From: Paracoccaceae bacterium
GTDB lineage: Bacteria > Pseudomonadota > Alphaproteobacteria > Rhodobacterales > Rhodobacteraceae
Direction: 5' to 3'
Assembly: GCA_007131945.1 (NCBI GenBank)
Contig: SLPP01000300.1
Location: 1-15,175 of the forward strand
Length of the DNA stretch: 15,175 bases
Positions 1 through 13,057 of the stretch are shown here, piece after piece. Positions within the stretch are counted from its first letter, which is position 1; every line of letters begins with the position of its first letter. The notes beneath the pieces were generated by a model. It was given only the letters and a program-made list of their open reading frames with translations, had not been told where the DNA came from and made no database searches. Made by a program: the position numbers and the translations under genes.

Positions 1-144
1 ATGGGCCATCCGCTGGGCGCCACGGGGGCGATGATCCTCGGCACGCTGCTGGACGAGCTCGAACGCACCGGCAAGGGTACCGGGCTCGCCACGCTCTGCA
101 TCGGCTCGGGGATGGGCGCGGCCACAATCATCGAGCGGCTCTGA
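1..144 (+). CDS. Thiolase (acetyl-CoA acyltransferase), C-terminal end only
   Basis: This is the last 47 residues of a thiolase that begins upstream of the window. The frame reads from base 1 to the TGA at 142-144. Two family signatures are visible: GHPLGATGA, which carries the active-site histidine, and CIGSGMGAA, which carries the second catalytic cysteine of the usual CxGxGxG motif. Thiolases cleave 3-ketoacyl-CoA with CoA, or run the reverse condensation. The FadJ-type enzyme two genes downstream points to the degradative direction, a fadA/fadI-type role. The stop codon overlaps the next start as TGATG, so the next gene is probably translationally coupled. The N-terminal catalytic cysteine is outside the window, and chain-length preference cannot be judged from this fragment. 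Confidence 0.9.
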   Translation: MGHPLGATGAMILGTLLDELERTGKGTGLATLCIGSGMGAATIIERL

Positions 145-623
145 TGCCGAGGATCGACCCCGCCAGCGTGCGCCTGCGCACGACGACGACCTATCCGCCG
201 CCCTACGACGCCGAGGCGCGCGGGCGCAGCGCGCTGATGCTTTCGGATGCGGGCGGGCTGAGCCAGTTCGGCGTCAACGTCACGATCCTCGAACCCGGCG
301 CGAAATCCTCGATGCGGCACTGGCACGAGAACGAGGACGAGTTCGTGATGGTGCTGCAGGGCGACTGCGTGCTGGTAGAGGATGCCGGCGAGACGCCGAT
401 GCGCGCGGGCGATTGCGCGGCCTTCCCCGCCGGCAATCCCGACGGGCATCACTTCATCAACCGCGGGCCGGCCGCGTGCCGCCTGCTCGTGGTCGGCACG
501 CGGCTCGACCACGACATCGCCCACTATTCCGATATCGACCTGAAGGTGACGATCACGCCCGAGGGCAACCGCTTCACCCGCAGGGACGGCACCCCCTACC
601 CCGGAAAGGGAAACACGACATGA
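144..623 (+). CDS. Small cupin-domain protein in the beta-oxidation operon
   Basis: This 159-residue protein is a single-domain cupin. Cupin motif 1 is clear (H59-W-H61, then E66, then G73) and motif 2 follows (P95-A-G97, H102/H103, N106), so a full set of likely metal ligands is present. The C-terminal [14 protein letters not shown] stretch resembles the uncharacterised COG3837-type cupins, by recall of the family. No signal peptide or membrane segment is seen, so it should be cytoplasmic. The ATG overlaps the thiolase stop by one base, and its own stop overlaps the fadJ start as ATGA, so it lies inside the operon and is co-translated. Function is unknown. A role in binding or modifying a CoA or acid intermediate is only a guess from position. 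Confidence 0.85.
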   Translation: MPRIDPASVRLRTTTTYPPPYDAEARGRSALMLSDAGGLSQFGVNVTILEPGAKSSMRHWHENEDEFVMVLQGDCVLVEDAGETPMRAGDCAAFPAGNPDGHHFINRGPAACRLLVVGTRLDHDIAHYSDIDLKVTITPEGNRFTRRDGTPYPGKGNTT

Positions 624-2812
624 GCGAATTCAACTACTCCGTCGATGCCGAGGGCGTCGCCACGATCGCCTGGGACGTCCCCGGCAAGTCCATGAACGTG
701 ATGTCGGTCGAGGGGCTGAAGGAACTCGAGGCGCATGTCGACCGGGCGCTCGCCGACGACAAGGTGAAGGGGGTGATCCTGACCTCGGCAAAGGCCGATT
801 TCGCCGCCGGGATGGACCTGAACGTGATGTCGCAGGACCGCGACTCGGTGGGCGAGAATCCGGCGCAGGCGATCTTCGACTGGATCATGTCGAACCACCA
901 CCTGATGCGCAAGATCGAGCGCGCCGGGATGGACCCGAAGACGCTCAAGGGCGGCAAGCCCATCGTCACCGCGATGCCCGGCACGGCGCTGGGGATCGGG
1001 CTGGAGTTGCCGCTGGCCACGCATCGCATCTTCGCCGCCGACAACCCGAAGGCGAAGATCGGCCTGCCCGAGATCATGATCGGGCTCTTTCCCGGCGGCG
1101 GCGGCACCACGCGGCTGGCCTTCAAGCTGGGCGCGATGGCCGCGGCGCCCTATCTGCTGGAGGGCAAGACGCTGGCGCCGGCCAAGGCCAAGGCGGCGGG
1201 ACTGATCGACGAGGTGGTGCCGGCAGACGAGCTGCTGACCCGCGCGAAGGAATGGGTGCTGAACGCCAGGGACGCCGATCTGGTCAAGCCCTGGGACGCC
1301 AAGGGCTACAAGGTGCCCGGCGGCGCGCCCTATCACCCGTCGGGCTTCATGACCTTCGTCGGCGCCTCGGTCATGGTCCATTCGAAGACATGGGGCGTCT
1401 ACCCCGCCGCCAAGGCGCTGCTCTCGGCCGTGTACGAGGGGCTGCAGGTGCCCTTCGACACCGCGCTGAGGATCGAGGCGCGGTACTTCACCAACCTAAT
1501 CCTCAACCCCTCGTCGCAGGCGATGACGCGCGCACTTTTCGTCAACAAGGAGGCGCTGGAGAAGGGCGCGAACCGCCCCGCGGCGCCAGACCAGCGGGTG
1601 AAGAAGCTGGGCGTCTTGGGCGCCGGCATGATGGGCGCGGGCATCGCCTATGTCTCGGCCAATGCCGGCATGGAGGTCGTGCTGATCGACGCCAGCCAGG
1701 AGGCCGCCGAGAAGGGCAAGTCCTATTCCGAGGGCATCCTCGACAAGGGGATCAAGCGCGGCAAGCTCACCGAGGCGACGAAGGCCGAGGTGCTGGGGCG
1801 GATCCTCCCCACGACGGATTACGGCAGGCTCGAGGGATGTGATCTGGTCATCGAGGCCGTGTTCGAGGATCCGAAGGTCAAGGCCGAGGTGACGGCGCGG
1901 GCCGAAGAAGTCATACCCGCGGAGGCGATCTTCGCCACCAACACCTCGACCCTGCCGATCGGCGAGCTGGCGAAGGCGAGCCGGCGGCCCGAGCAGTTCA
2001 TCGGCATCCATTTCTTCAGCCCGGTCGACAAGATGCTTCTGGTCGAGATCATCAAGGGCCGGGAGACGGGCGACCGCGCGGTGGCCAAGGCGCTCGATTA
2101 TGTCCGCCAGATCCGCAAGACCCCGATCGTGGTCAACGACGCGCGCTTCTTCTACGCCAACCGCTGCATCATCCCCTATATCAACGAGGGGATGCGGCTG
2201 GTGAAGGAGGGCGTCGCGCCGGCGCTGGTCGACAATGCCGCGCGGCTTCTGGGCTTCCCGGTCGGGCCGCTGCAACTCGTGGACGAGACCTCGCTCGACC
2301 TCGGCGCCAAGATCGCAAGGGCGACGAAGGCGGCGATGGGCGAGGCCTATCCCGACGACGCGGTGGACGAGGTGGTGTTCTGGATGGTCGATCAGGGGAG
2401 GCTGGGCCGGAAGGCGAAGGCCGGCTTCTTCGACTACGACGAGGCGGGGAAGCGGCTCGGCTACTGGCAGGGGCTGGCCGGGAAGTTCCCGCGCGCGGCC
2501 GAGCAGCCGGAACTGTCCGAGGTCAAGCACCGGCTGATGATGGCGCAGGTGCTCGAGGCGGTGCGCGCGCTGGAGACCGGCGTGCTGACCGACATCCGCG
2601 AGGGCGATGTCGGCGCGATCCTGGGCTGGGGCTTCGCGCCCTGGTCGGGCGGGCCATTCTCCTGGCTCGACATGCTGGGCGCGGCCCGCGCGGTCGAGAT
2701 CTGCGCCGACCTTAAGGCCCGGCACGGCGCGCGGTTCGAAGCGCCGCAGATGCTGCGCGACATGGCCGCGCGGGGCGAGACCTTCTACACGGGCACCGCC
2801 GCCGCCGCCTGA
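620..2812 (+). CDS. fadJ: Bifunctional enoyl-CoA hydratase / 3-hydroxyacyl-CoA dehydrogenase
   Basis: This 730-residue fused enzyme hydrates trans-2-enoyl-CoA and oxidises the 3-hydroxyacyl-CoA product with NAD+ in fatty-acid beta-oxidation. The crotonase domain covers about residues 1-190, with catalytic glutamates E129 (in GLELPLA) and E151 (in GLPE). The NAD-binding Rossmann motif G334-A-G-M-M-G339 opens the dehydrogenase part, and the His-Glu pair is H464/E476 in [14 protein letters not shown] second dehydrogenase C-terminal domain ends the protein ([11 protein letters not shown]). The ATG at 620 overlaps the cupin stop. An open frame to 413 exists but lies inside the cupin gene and lacks family similarity. 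Length fits FadJ/FadB alpha subunits of about 700-730 residues. The fadJ versus fadB label is uncertain; the reaction is not. Confidence 0.93.
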   Translation: MSEFNYSVDAEGVATIAWDVPGKSMNVMSVEGLKELEAHVDRALADDKVKGVILTSAKADFAAGMDLNVMSQDRDSVGENPAQAIFDWIMSNHHLMRKIERAGMDPKTLKGGKPIVTAMPGTALGIGLELPLATHRIFAADNPKAKIGLPEIMIGLFPGGGGTTRLAFKLGAMAAAPYLLEGKTLAPAKAKAAGLIDEVVPADELLTRAKEWVLNARDADLVKPWDAKGYKVPGGAPYHPSGFMTFVGASVMVHSKTWGVYPAAKALLSAVYEGLQVPFDTALRIEARYFTNLILNPSSQAMTRALFVNKEALEKGANRPAAPDQRVKKLGVLGAGMMGAGIAYVSANAGMEVVLIDASQEAAEKGKSYSEGILDKGIKRGKLTEATKAEVLGRILPTTDYGRLEGCDLVIEAVFEDPKVKAEVTARAEEVIPAEAIFATNTSTLPIGELAKASRRPEQFIGIHFFSPVDKMLLVEIIKGRETGDRAVAKALDYVRQIRKTPIVVNDARFFYANRCIIPYINEGMRLVKEGVAPALVDNAARLLGFPVGPLQLVDETSLDLGAKIARATKAAMGEAYPDDAVDEVVFWMVDQGRLGRKAKAGFFDYDEAGKRLGYWQGLAGKFPRAAEQPELSEVKHRLMMAQVLEAVRALETGVLTDIREGDVGAILGWGFAPWSGGPFSWLDMLGAARAVEICADLKARHGARFEAPQMLRDMAARGETFYTGTAAAA

Positions 2813-2838
2813 TCGGACGGCCTGAGGAACGTGATCGA

Positions 2839-2861
2839 GACCCGCCCCGAGGGGGCGGGTC
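2839..2861 (+). terminator. GC-rich hairpin after fadJ
   Basis: GACCCGCCCC (2839-2848) and GGGGCGGGTC (2852-2861) form a perfect 10-bp stem with a GAG loop, 27 bases after the fadJ stop. No run of T follows, so it is either an imperfect intrinsic terminator or an mRNA 3'-end stabilising stem for the beta-oxidation operon. Confidence 0.6.
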
Positions 2862-2904
2862 CGGGCGGGTTCTGGCGGCGCGCGCGGGTCCGGGCGCGCA
2901 CGGT

Positions 2905-2918
2905 GTGCGCATGCGCAC
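2905..2918. repeat. 14-bp perfect palindrome GTGCGCATGCGCAC
   Basis: The 14 bases read the same on both strands. A further GCGCAC at 2896-2901 can pair with the GTGCGC at 2905-2910 instead, so two mutually exclusive hairpins are possible. It sits three bases before the TTGCAA inverted repeat. Function is unknown. Confidence 0.5.
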
Positions 2919-2920
2919 GC

Positions 2921-2940
2921 TTTTGCAAGTCGTTGCAAAA
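2921..2940. promoter_or_regulatory. Operator-like inverted repeat TTTTGCAA-N4-TTGCAAAA
   Basis: Two perfect 8-bp inverted arms (2921-2928 and 2933-2940) flank GTCG. The TTGCAA core resembles sites of the short-chain fatty acyl-CoA regulators (ScfR family: PccR, MccR, RamB). From memory, PccR of Rhodobacter sphaeroides recognises TTTGCAAA-N4-TTTGCAAA, so the core matches but the spacing here is about two bases tighter. The site lies between convergent genes and not in front of one, so its target is unclear. Confidence 0.45.
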
Positions 2941-3045
2941 CAATGACGAACGAGCGCCGTTAACCACAACGAAACTTCTGGCACCGGCCCCATTTTCACG
3001 CGCAAAGGGGCCATCGGAACCGATCGGCGGCGGCGCGGTGCGCCT

Positions 3046-3080
3046 GTCCCGCCGGGTCGAGCCGGCGGCGGGACTCTTTC
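3046..3080 (+). terminator. Hairpin terminator between convergent operons
   Basis: GTCCCGCCG (3046-3054) pairs with CGGCGGGAC (3066-3074), with extra CCGG pairing possible inside the loop, and TCTTTC follows on the + strand. It could end + strand transcripts reading out of the intergenic region. On the - strand it lies 38 bases past the fghA stop and could end that operon too, although no T-run follows there. Confidence 0.5.
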
Positions 3081-3111
3081 CCGTCCACCGAGGCACGACA
3101 TCATGCGGCGT

Positions 3112-3950
3112 TCAACCGGCGAGCCGCGCAGCCTGCCAGTCGAGCTGATCGGCCATGAAGCTCGAGATGAAGTAGTAGCTGTGGTCGTAGCCCTCGTGCA
3201 GCGCCAGTTCCAGCGGCTGACCCGCGCGGGCACAGGCCGCGCGCAGCGCCTCGGGCTTGAGCTGTTCCTTGAGGAACCCGTCGGCCGCGCCCTGGTCGAC
3301 GCGCAGGGCCGCCACCCGGTGGCCGGCCTCGATCAGGCGGCAGGCGTCGTACTCGGCCCAGGCGGCGCGATCCTCACCGAGGTAGCGACCCAGCGCCTTC
3401 TGCCCCCAGGGACAGTCCGAGGGTGCCGCGATCGGCGCGAAGGCCGAGACCGCGCGGAACCGGTCGGGATTGCGCAGCGCGATGGTCAGCGCCCCGTGCC
3501 CGCCCATCGAATGGCCCATGATCCCCTGCCGGTCCGTGTCGGCCGGGAAGTGCCCGGCGATCAGCGCCGGCAGTTCTCCCTCGACATAGGAGCGCATCCG
3601 GTAGTGCCGCGCCCAGGGATTCTGCGTCGCATCGACGTAGAAGCCGGCGCCGAGGCCGAAATCCCAGGCGCCGTCGGGATCGTCCGGCACGCCCTCGCCG
3701 CGCGGCGAGGTGTCGGGCGCGACGAAGATCAGCCCGTGCCGCGCGCAGGCGGCGCGAAACTCGCCCTTCTCGGTCACGTTCGCCCAGCTGCAGGTCAGGC
3801 CCGAGAGGTACCAGACCACCGGCAGCCGCGCGCCCTCGGCCGCGTCGGGCAGGAAGATCGAGAATTCCATCGCCGTGCCGGTGACCTGGCTCGCATGCCG
3901 CCAGACCTCCTGCCAGCCCTCATGGGCGCGCCAGCGGTTGATCCGCTCCA

Positions 3951-3951
<1 letters not shown>
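3112..3951 (-). CDS. fghA: S-formylglutathione hydrolase
   Basis: This 279-residue esterase-D-family serine hydrolase converts S-formylglutathione to formate and glutathione in the cytoplasm, the second step of glutathione-dependent formaldehyde oxidation. The nucleophile S148 sits in GHSMGGHGAL, the acid is D219 or D224 in RVDQGAADGFL, and the histidine is H257 in GYDHSYY. The family signature YLSGLTCSWANVTEK is at about residues 48-62. Length matches the family at about 275-285. The ATG at 3951 overlaps the frmA stop as TGATG and has no good Shine-Dalgarno, so translation probably depends on coupling to frmA. The frame is open further upstream, but that stretch is frmA in another frame. Confidence 0.95.
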
Positions 3952-5060
<1,109 letters not shown>

Positions 5061-5145
5061 GGCTTCCTCCCCTGCTTCTCCCGACCCGAACCTAGCCCGA
5101 TTGACCGCATCTGCGCCAGCCCCTGCCGAGCCCGGCGGCGGGGAG

Positions 5146-5173
5146 TTGCGGGCGCCGGACAATCGACTATAGC
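5146..5173 (+). promoter_or_regulatory. Putative promoter for the HDAC-xseB-ispA-dxs operon
   Basis: TTGCGG (5146-5151) and TATAGC (5168-5173) are spaced 16 bp and match a sigma70-type promoter moderately. The -10 element ends only 7 bases before the ATG at 5181 and no Shine-Dalgarno is visible, so a transcript from here would start at or next to the start codon. The 120-bp gap also has to hold the divergent frmA promoter, for which I see no convincing match. Confidence 0.4.
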
Positions 5174-5180
5174 TGGCGCC

Positions 5181-6116
5181 ATGCCGACCGCCTTCTTCAC
5201 CGACCCCGCCTGCCTCCGCCATGTCACGCCCGCGGGCCATCCCGAGCGCGTCGCCCGGCTGGAGGCGATCCTGAAGGCGCTGGATGCGCCCGATTTCGAC
5301 CCGCTGATCCGTCGCCAGGCGCCGGAGGCCGAACTGGGCGAGGTGCTGCGCTGCCATCCGCAGAGCTATGTCGACCGCATCCGCGCCGCGATCCCGGCCG
5401 AGGGCTCGCGCGCGCTCGATCCCGACACGCATGTCTCGCCGGGCAGCTGGCACGCGGCGCTCGGCGGGCTGGGCCAGGTGCTGGGCGCGCTCGACATGGT
5501 GATCTCGGGCGAGGCGCGGAACGCCTTTGCCGCCATCCGCCCGCCAGGCCACCACGCCGAACGCGCGACGCCGATGGGCTTCTGCCTTTTCGGCAATGTC
5601 GCCATCGCGGCGAAGCGCGCGCTCGACGATCACGGGCTCGCCCGCGTCGCGGTCGTCGATTTCGACGTCCATCACGGCAACGGCACGCAGGACCTGCTGT
5701 GGGACGAGCCGCGCGCGCTCTTCGTCTCCAGCCACCAGATGCCGCTCTGGCCCGGCACCGGCGCCCCGGACGAGCGCGGCGCGCATGACAACGTGCTCAA
5801 CCTGCCGCTGCCGCCGGGCGCCGACGGCGCGCGCTTCCGCGCCGTCTGGGAGCGCGAGGCACTGCCGCGGATCGACGCGTTCCGGCCCGAACTCGTCCTG
5901 ATCTCGGCCGGCTTCGACGCGCATCGGGCCGATCCGCTGGCGCAACTGGCGCTTGGTACCCCGGATTTCGAATGGATCACGCGGCAGTTGTGCGACATTG
6001 CCGACAGATATGCCGGCGGCCGGGTGGTCTCGGCGCTGGAGGGCGGCTATGATCTCGACGCGCTGGCGGCCTCGGTCGCGGCGCATGTCCGGGTGCTGAT
6101 GGAGCGGGGCGCATGA
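5181..6116 (+). CDS. Histone-deacetylase-family deacylase (acetylpolyamine amidohydrolase-like)
   Basis: This 311-residue protein has the arginase/deacetylase fold motifs of class II HDAC-like bacterial enzymes: IRPPGHHAE (active-site H124/H125), the zinc ligands D162 and H164 in [11 protein letters not shown]246 in SAGFDAH, and the transition-state tyrosine Y290 in LEGGYD. All catalytic residues are present, so it should be an active zinc deacylase. The substrate is unknown; bacterial relatives act on acetylpolyamines, acetoin-pathway proteins or small amides. It starts an operon and overlaps xseB by four bases (ATGA). The same frame is open back to 3987, but that part is antisense to frmA and has no HDAC similarity, so the ATG at 5181 is chosen. 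No Shine-Dalgarno precedes it. Confidence 0.92.
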   Translation: MPTAFFTDPACLRHVTPAGHPERVARLEAILKALDAPDFDPLIRRQAPEAELGEVLRCHPQSYVDRIRAAIPAEGSRALDPDTHVSPGSWHAALGGLGQVLGALDMVISGEARNAFAAIRPPGHHAERATPMGFCLFGNVAIAAKRALDDHGLARVAVVDFDVHHGNGTQDLLWDEPRALFVSSHQMPLWPGTGAPDERGAHDNVLNLPLPPGADGARFRAVWEREALPRIDAFRPELVLISAGFDAHRADPLAQLALGTPDFEWITRQLCDIADRYAGGRVVSALEGGYDLDALAASVAAHVRVLMERGA

Positions 6117-6349
6117 AGCCGGTGGCCGAACTCACCTTCGAGGAGGCGCTGAAGGAGCTGGAGAACGTCGTCGGCCAGCTGGAGCGCGGCGATGTCGCGC
6201 TCGACGCGTCGATCGCGCTCTACGAACGCGGGGCCGAGCTGAAGAAGCACTGCGAGGCGCAGCTCGCCCGCGCGCAGGCGCGGATCGAGCAGATCACGCT
6301 GGCCGAGAACGGTACGCCCGCCGGGACCGCGCCGCTCGACCCCGAATGA
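6113..6349 (+). CDS. xseB: Exodeoxyribonuclease VII small subunit
   Basis: This 78-residue, mostly helical protein matches the XseB family in length (about 80) and sequence: [17 protein letters not shown] near the N-terminus, then [19 protein letters not shown] and a tail rich in Ala, Arg and Gln. It assembles with the large subunit XseA to form the single-strand-specific exonuclease VII; xseA is not in this window. The start overlaps the HDAC-like gene by four bases with a GGAG Shine-Dalgarno inside that gene, and the stop overlaps ispA by four bases. Position directly before ispA and dxs is common in proteobacteria. Confidence 0.95.
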   Translation: MKPVAELTFEEALKELENVVGQLERGDVALDASIALYERGAELKKHCEAQLARAQARIEQITLAENGTPAGTAPLDPE

Positions 6350-7206
6350 GCTTCCCCGGGCGTCTGGCCGCCGTCTCGACGGCGGTCGAGGCGCGGCTGA
6401 TCGCCGCCATCGACGCCCTGCCGGAAAGCGAGCTGCGCGCGGCCATGGCCTATGCGGTCGCCGGCGGCAAGGGGCTGCGCGGCTTCCTGGTCATGGAGAG
6501 CGCGGCGCTGCACGGCGTCGCGCGCGACCACGCGCTCGATGCCGCGGCGGCGATCGAGGCGATGCACAGCTTCTCGCTGATCCATGACGACCTGCCGGCG
6601 ATGGACGATGACGACCTGCGCCGCGGCCGGCCCACCGTGCATCTGGCCTGGTCCGAGGCGGTGGCGATCCTTGCCGGCGACGCGCTGCAATCGCTCGCCT
6701 TCGAGCTCCTGGCGCAGCCCGGCCAGCCGCGCGCGGCCGAGCTCGTCCACGCCCTGGCGCAGGCAACGGGCGCGCGCGGGATGGCCTACGGTCAGATGCT
6801 GGACATCGCCGCCGGCGCCGCGCCCGAGGCGCTCGACCTCGACGCCGTCGGTCGGTTGCAGGCGGCGAAGACCGGGGCGCTGATCGCCTGGGCGGCGACC
6901 GCCGGGCCGCGCATGGCCGGGGCCGATATCGCGCCGCTTCAGGCCTATGCCGGCGCGCTGGGGCTGGCCTTTCAGATCGCCGACGATATCTTGGATTGCG
7001 AGGGAGACGTGAAGCTCCTCGGCAAGCGGGTGAAGAAGGATGCCGAGGCCGGCAAGGCAACCTTCGTCTCGCTTCTCGGCCTCGAGGGCGCCCGCGCCCG
7101 GGCCCGGGCGCTGGCCGAGGAAGCCTGCGAAGCGCTCGCCCCCTATGGCGCGCAGGCCGGGCCGCTGCGGGAGGCGGCGCGCTTCGTGGTCTGCCGCGAG
7201 AAGTGA
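6346..7206 (+). CDS. ispA: Polyprenyl diphosphate synthase (geranyl/farnesyl type)
   Basis: This 286-residue trans-prenyltransferase condenses DMAPP/GPP with IPP to give farnesyl diphosphate, or a related short product. The first Asp-rich motif is D81-D82-LPAM-D87, and the second is D213-D-I-L-D217. IPP-binding K42 and R45 are kept in GGKGLRG, where most homologues read GGKRLRP, so one basic residue is replaced by Gly43. F76 lies five residues before the first Asp motif, a position that helps set product length, so farnesyl versus geranylgeranyl cannot be decided by eye. The start overlaps xseB (ATGA) with no evident Shine-Dalgarno, which implies coupling. dxs follows after 10 bases, placing it in an isoprenoid supply operon. 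Confidence 0.92.
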   Translation: MSFPGRLAAVSTAVEARLIAAIDALPESELRAAMAYAVAGGKGLRGFLVMESAALHGVARDHALDAAAAIEAMHSFSLIHDDLPAMDDDDLRRGRPTVHLAWSEAVAILAGDALQSLAFELLAQPGQPRAAELVHALAQATGARGMAYGQMLDIAAGAAPEALDLDAVGRLQAAKTGALIAWAATAGPRMAGADIAPLQAYAGALGLAFQIADDILDCEGDVKLLGKRVKKDAEAGKATFVSLLGLEGARARARALAEEACEALAPYGAQAGPLREAARFVVCREK

Positions 7207-7216
7207 CGGAGTACCG

Positions 7217-11219
<4,003 letters not shown>

Positions 11220-11239
11220 CGGGGGCAGTAACGCCGCGA

Positions 11240-11273
11240 GGGAGGGGCGGGCACCGCGGTGCCCGCCCCTTCC
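11240..11273. terminator. Strong bidirectional terminator between nirS and rsmD
   Basis: AGGGGCGGGCACCG (11243-11256) is followed directly by its reverse complement (11257-11270). The stem extends by one G-T and two G-C pairs on the outside, and CTT follows. It lies 20 bases past the nirS stop and 17 before the end of rsmD on the other strand, so it can stop both convergent transcripts. Confidence 0.85.
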
Positions 11274-11289
11274 CTTGGGCGCCGATGGT

Positions 11290-11853
11290 TCAGCCGGTGT
11301 ATTCCAGTACCGTCACATGCGCCGCGCCGTAGCGGCGCCGGTCGACGAGCGCGAAACCCTCGGGCGGCAGTTGCGGCGCGGCCTCCTCCCAGACGACCAG
11401 CGCGCCCGGGGCGAGCCAGCCGCCCGCAAGCGCCGAGGCGAGCGCCGCCTCGCCGAGCCCCTGTCCATAGGGCGGATCGAGGAAGACGAGGTCGAAGCCC
11501 GGCCCCCGGTTCGCCCCCAGATCGGTCGCGTCGCGCCGGTAGAGCCGCGTCGCCCCCATCGCGCGAATCTTCTCGACATTGGCGCGGATCAGCGCCCGCG
11601 CCGGCGCCCCGGTCTCGACGAAGGTCACCTGCACGGCACCCCGCGACAGCGCCTCGAGCCCCAGCGCCCCGGTCCCGGCGAAGAGGTCGAGCACCCGCGC
11701 GCCCCGCACCCGGTCGCCCATCCGCCCCTGCGCGAGCATGTTGAAGAGCGCCTCGCGCAGCCGGTCGGAGGAGGGGCGCAGCCGCGCCGCCTCGTCGCCG
11801 GCGCCGATCTCGGCCAGTTTCAGCCCGCGATGCGCCCCGCCGATGATCCGCAT
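11290..11853 (-). CDS. rsmD: 16S rRNA (guanine966-N2)-methyltransferase
   Basis: This 187-residue SAM-dependent methyltransferase modifies G966 of 16S rRNA. Family marks are the N-terminal MRIIGGAHRG start, RPSSDRLREALFN at residues 26-38, the SAM-binding motif DLFAGTGALGLEALSRGA from residue 56, and the catalytic DPPY at 126-129. Length is typical at about 180-200. The ATG at 11853 begins one base after the stop of the upstream flavoprotein gene and lacks a Shine-Dalgarno, so it is probably translated by coupling. The transcript ends at the hairpin shared with nirS. Confidence 0.95.
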   Translation of the reverse strand: MRIIGGAHRGLKLAEIGAGDEAARLRPSSDRLREALFNMLAQGRMGDRVRGARVLDLFAGTGALGLEALSRGAVQVTFVETGAPARALIRANVEKIRAMGATRLYRRDATDLGANRGPGFDLVFLDPPYGQGLGEAALASALAGGWLAPGALVVWEEAAPQLPPEGFALVDRRRYGAAHVTVLEYTG

Positions 11854-11854
11854 C

Positions 11855-13057
11855 TCAGCGCAGGAGCGACTTCAGATCCGTCGCCGGGTCGGCCAGCGCC
11901 GCCGGGTCGGGCGATCGCCCGGCCTCGAGCAGCCGCTTGCCCAACATGTAGGCGCGCGGATCGTCGATCGCGTCGACGGCGAGGAAGGTCTCGCCGGCGA
12001 AATACCAGTGGCTGCGCGCCGCGCCGGCCTCGCGCACGATCACCCGGTCATAGCCGGTGTTGAGCCCGGCGATCTGCAGCTTGGTCTCGTACTGGTCGGA
12101 CCAGAACCAGGGCACCGGCGCGTAGGGCGCGCCCGCGCCCAGCATGTTCGCCGCCACCGCCTCGGCCTGGTCGATGGCGTTCTGCACGCTTTCCAGCCGG
12201 ATGCGCGCGCCGCGAAAGGCGAAGGATGCGCAGTCGCCCGCCGCCCAGACCGCCGGGTCCGAAGTGCGCCCCCGATCATCGACCGCGATCCCGTTTTCGA
12301 CCCTCAGCCCCGCCGCCTGCGCCAGGTCCACCGCCGGCATGATGCCGATGCCGACGACGACGAAGTCCACCTCGAGCCGCCGCCCGTCGGCAAGCTCCGC
12401 CCCGGTCACGCGTCCCTCACCGGTGAGCCGCGAGAGCCCCGCGCCCTCGAGCAGGCGCACCCCCCGGCGCAGGTGCAGGTCGCGCATCGCGTCCGAGGTC
12501 TCGGGCGCCGCCACCCGCTGCAGGATGCGCGGCGCCGCCTCGATCAGCGTCGCCTCCAGCCCGCGCTGGCGCGCCACCGCCGCCGCCTCGAGCCCGATAT
12601 AGCCGCCGCCGACGATCAGCACGTGCCGCCCCGGCGCGAATTCCGCCGCCATCCGGTCGATATCGGCGAGCCGCCGCACCAGGTGGACGCCCGCCAGATC
12701 GCCGCCCATGGCCGCCGGCAGCGGCCGCGGCTCGGCGCCGGTGGTCAGCGCCAGCTGGTCGTAATCGAGCGCCTCCTCGCCCAGGAAGACCCGCCTCGAA
12801 GCCGGGTCGATCCGCGTCACCGCCCGGCCCAGGCGCAGCTCGATCCCGTGCTCGGCATAGAAGCTCTCGGGCCTGAGAAAAAGCCGCTCGAGCGCCATCT
12901 CGCCGAGGAGGTACTTCTTCGACAGCGGCGGGCGCTGGTAGGGCGGCACCGGCTCGTCGCCGATCAGCGTCAGCGGCCCCTGGTAGCCCAGCGCGCGCAG
13001 CTTCGCCACCAGCGACGCCCCCGCCTGCCCGGCGCCAACCACCACGATTCCCGCCAT
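11855..13057 (-). CDS. FAD-dependent NAD(P)H:ferredoxin reductase-type oxidoreductase
   Basis: This 400-residue flavoprotein belongs to the putidaredoxin/rhodocoxin reductase family, which passes electrons from NADH to a [2Fe-2S] ferredoxin. The FAD motif G8-A-G-Q-A-G13 opens the protein, PPYQRPPLSKKYL (38-50) is the family signature, the NAD-binding motif is G150-G-G-Y-I-G155, and the second FAD motif TSDPAVWAAGDC ends at C276. VPWFWSDQYETKLQIAG (315-331) is the C-terminal signature. No ferredoxin or P450 partner lies in the window, so its acceptor is unknown. The ATG at 13057 follows an AAGGAG Shine-Dalgarno. It is divergent from two peroxiredoxins and co-transcribed with rsmD. Related AIF-like reductases are the main alternative. 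Confidence 0.92.
   Translation of the reverse strand: MAGIVVVGAGQAGASLVAKLRALGYQGPLTLIGDEPVPPYQRPPLSKKYLLGEMALERLFLRPESFYAEHGIELRLGRAVTRIDPASRRVFLGEEALDYDQLALTTGAEPRPLPAAMGGDLAGVHLVRRLADIDRMAAEFAPGRHVLIVGGGYIGLEAAAVARQRGLEATLIEAAPRILQRVAAPETSDAMRDLHLRRGVRLLEGAGLSRLTGEGRVTGAELADGRRLEVDFVVVGIGIMPAVDLAQAAGLRVENGIAVDDRGRTSDPAVWAAGDCASFAFRGARIRLESVQNAIDQAEAVAANMLGAGAPYAPVPWFWSDQYETKLQIAGLNTGYDRVIVREAGAARSHWYFAGETFLAVDAIDDPRAYMLGKRLLEAGRSPDPAALADPATDLKSLLR

Larger units (their letters stand above)
2813..3111. other. Convergent intergenic region, 299 bp
   Basis: No convincing gene lies between the ends of fadJ (+) and fghA (-). The region holds a GC-rich hairpin at 2839-2861, alternating GCGCAC/GTGCGC arms at 2896-2918, the inverted repeat TTTTGCAA-N4-TTGCAAAA at 2921-2940, a looser GGCCCC/GGGGCC hairpin at 2986-3012, and a second strong hairpin at 3046-3074. 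From about 2920 to 3000 it is visibly less GC-rich than the flanking genes. An open frame from a GTG at 2831 runs through these repeats into fghA antisense and looks non-coding. Confidence 0.7.

Noticed and set aside
413..619. Upstream extension of fadJ
   Set aside because: It overlaps the cupin gene in another frame. The ATG at 620, with the ATGA overlap, gives the normal FadJ N-terminus.
1496..2938. Long open frame on the - strand opposite fadJ (480 codons)
   Set aside because: Antisense shadow of fadJ with His/Arg/Leu-rich sequence and no recognisable domain.
2831..3148. 105-codon open frame in the fadJ-fghA gap
   Set aside because: It runs through hairpins and the inverted repeat and into fghA antisense, lacks a domain, and its Shine-Dalgarno-like GAGGA is only two bases from the GTG.
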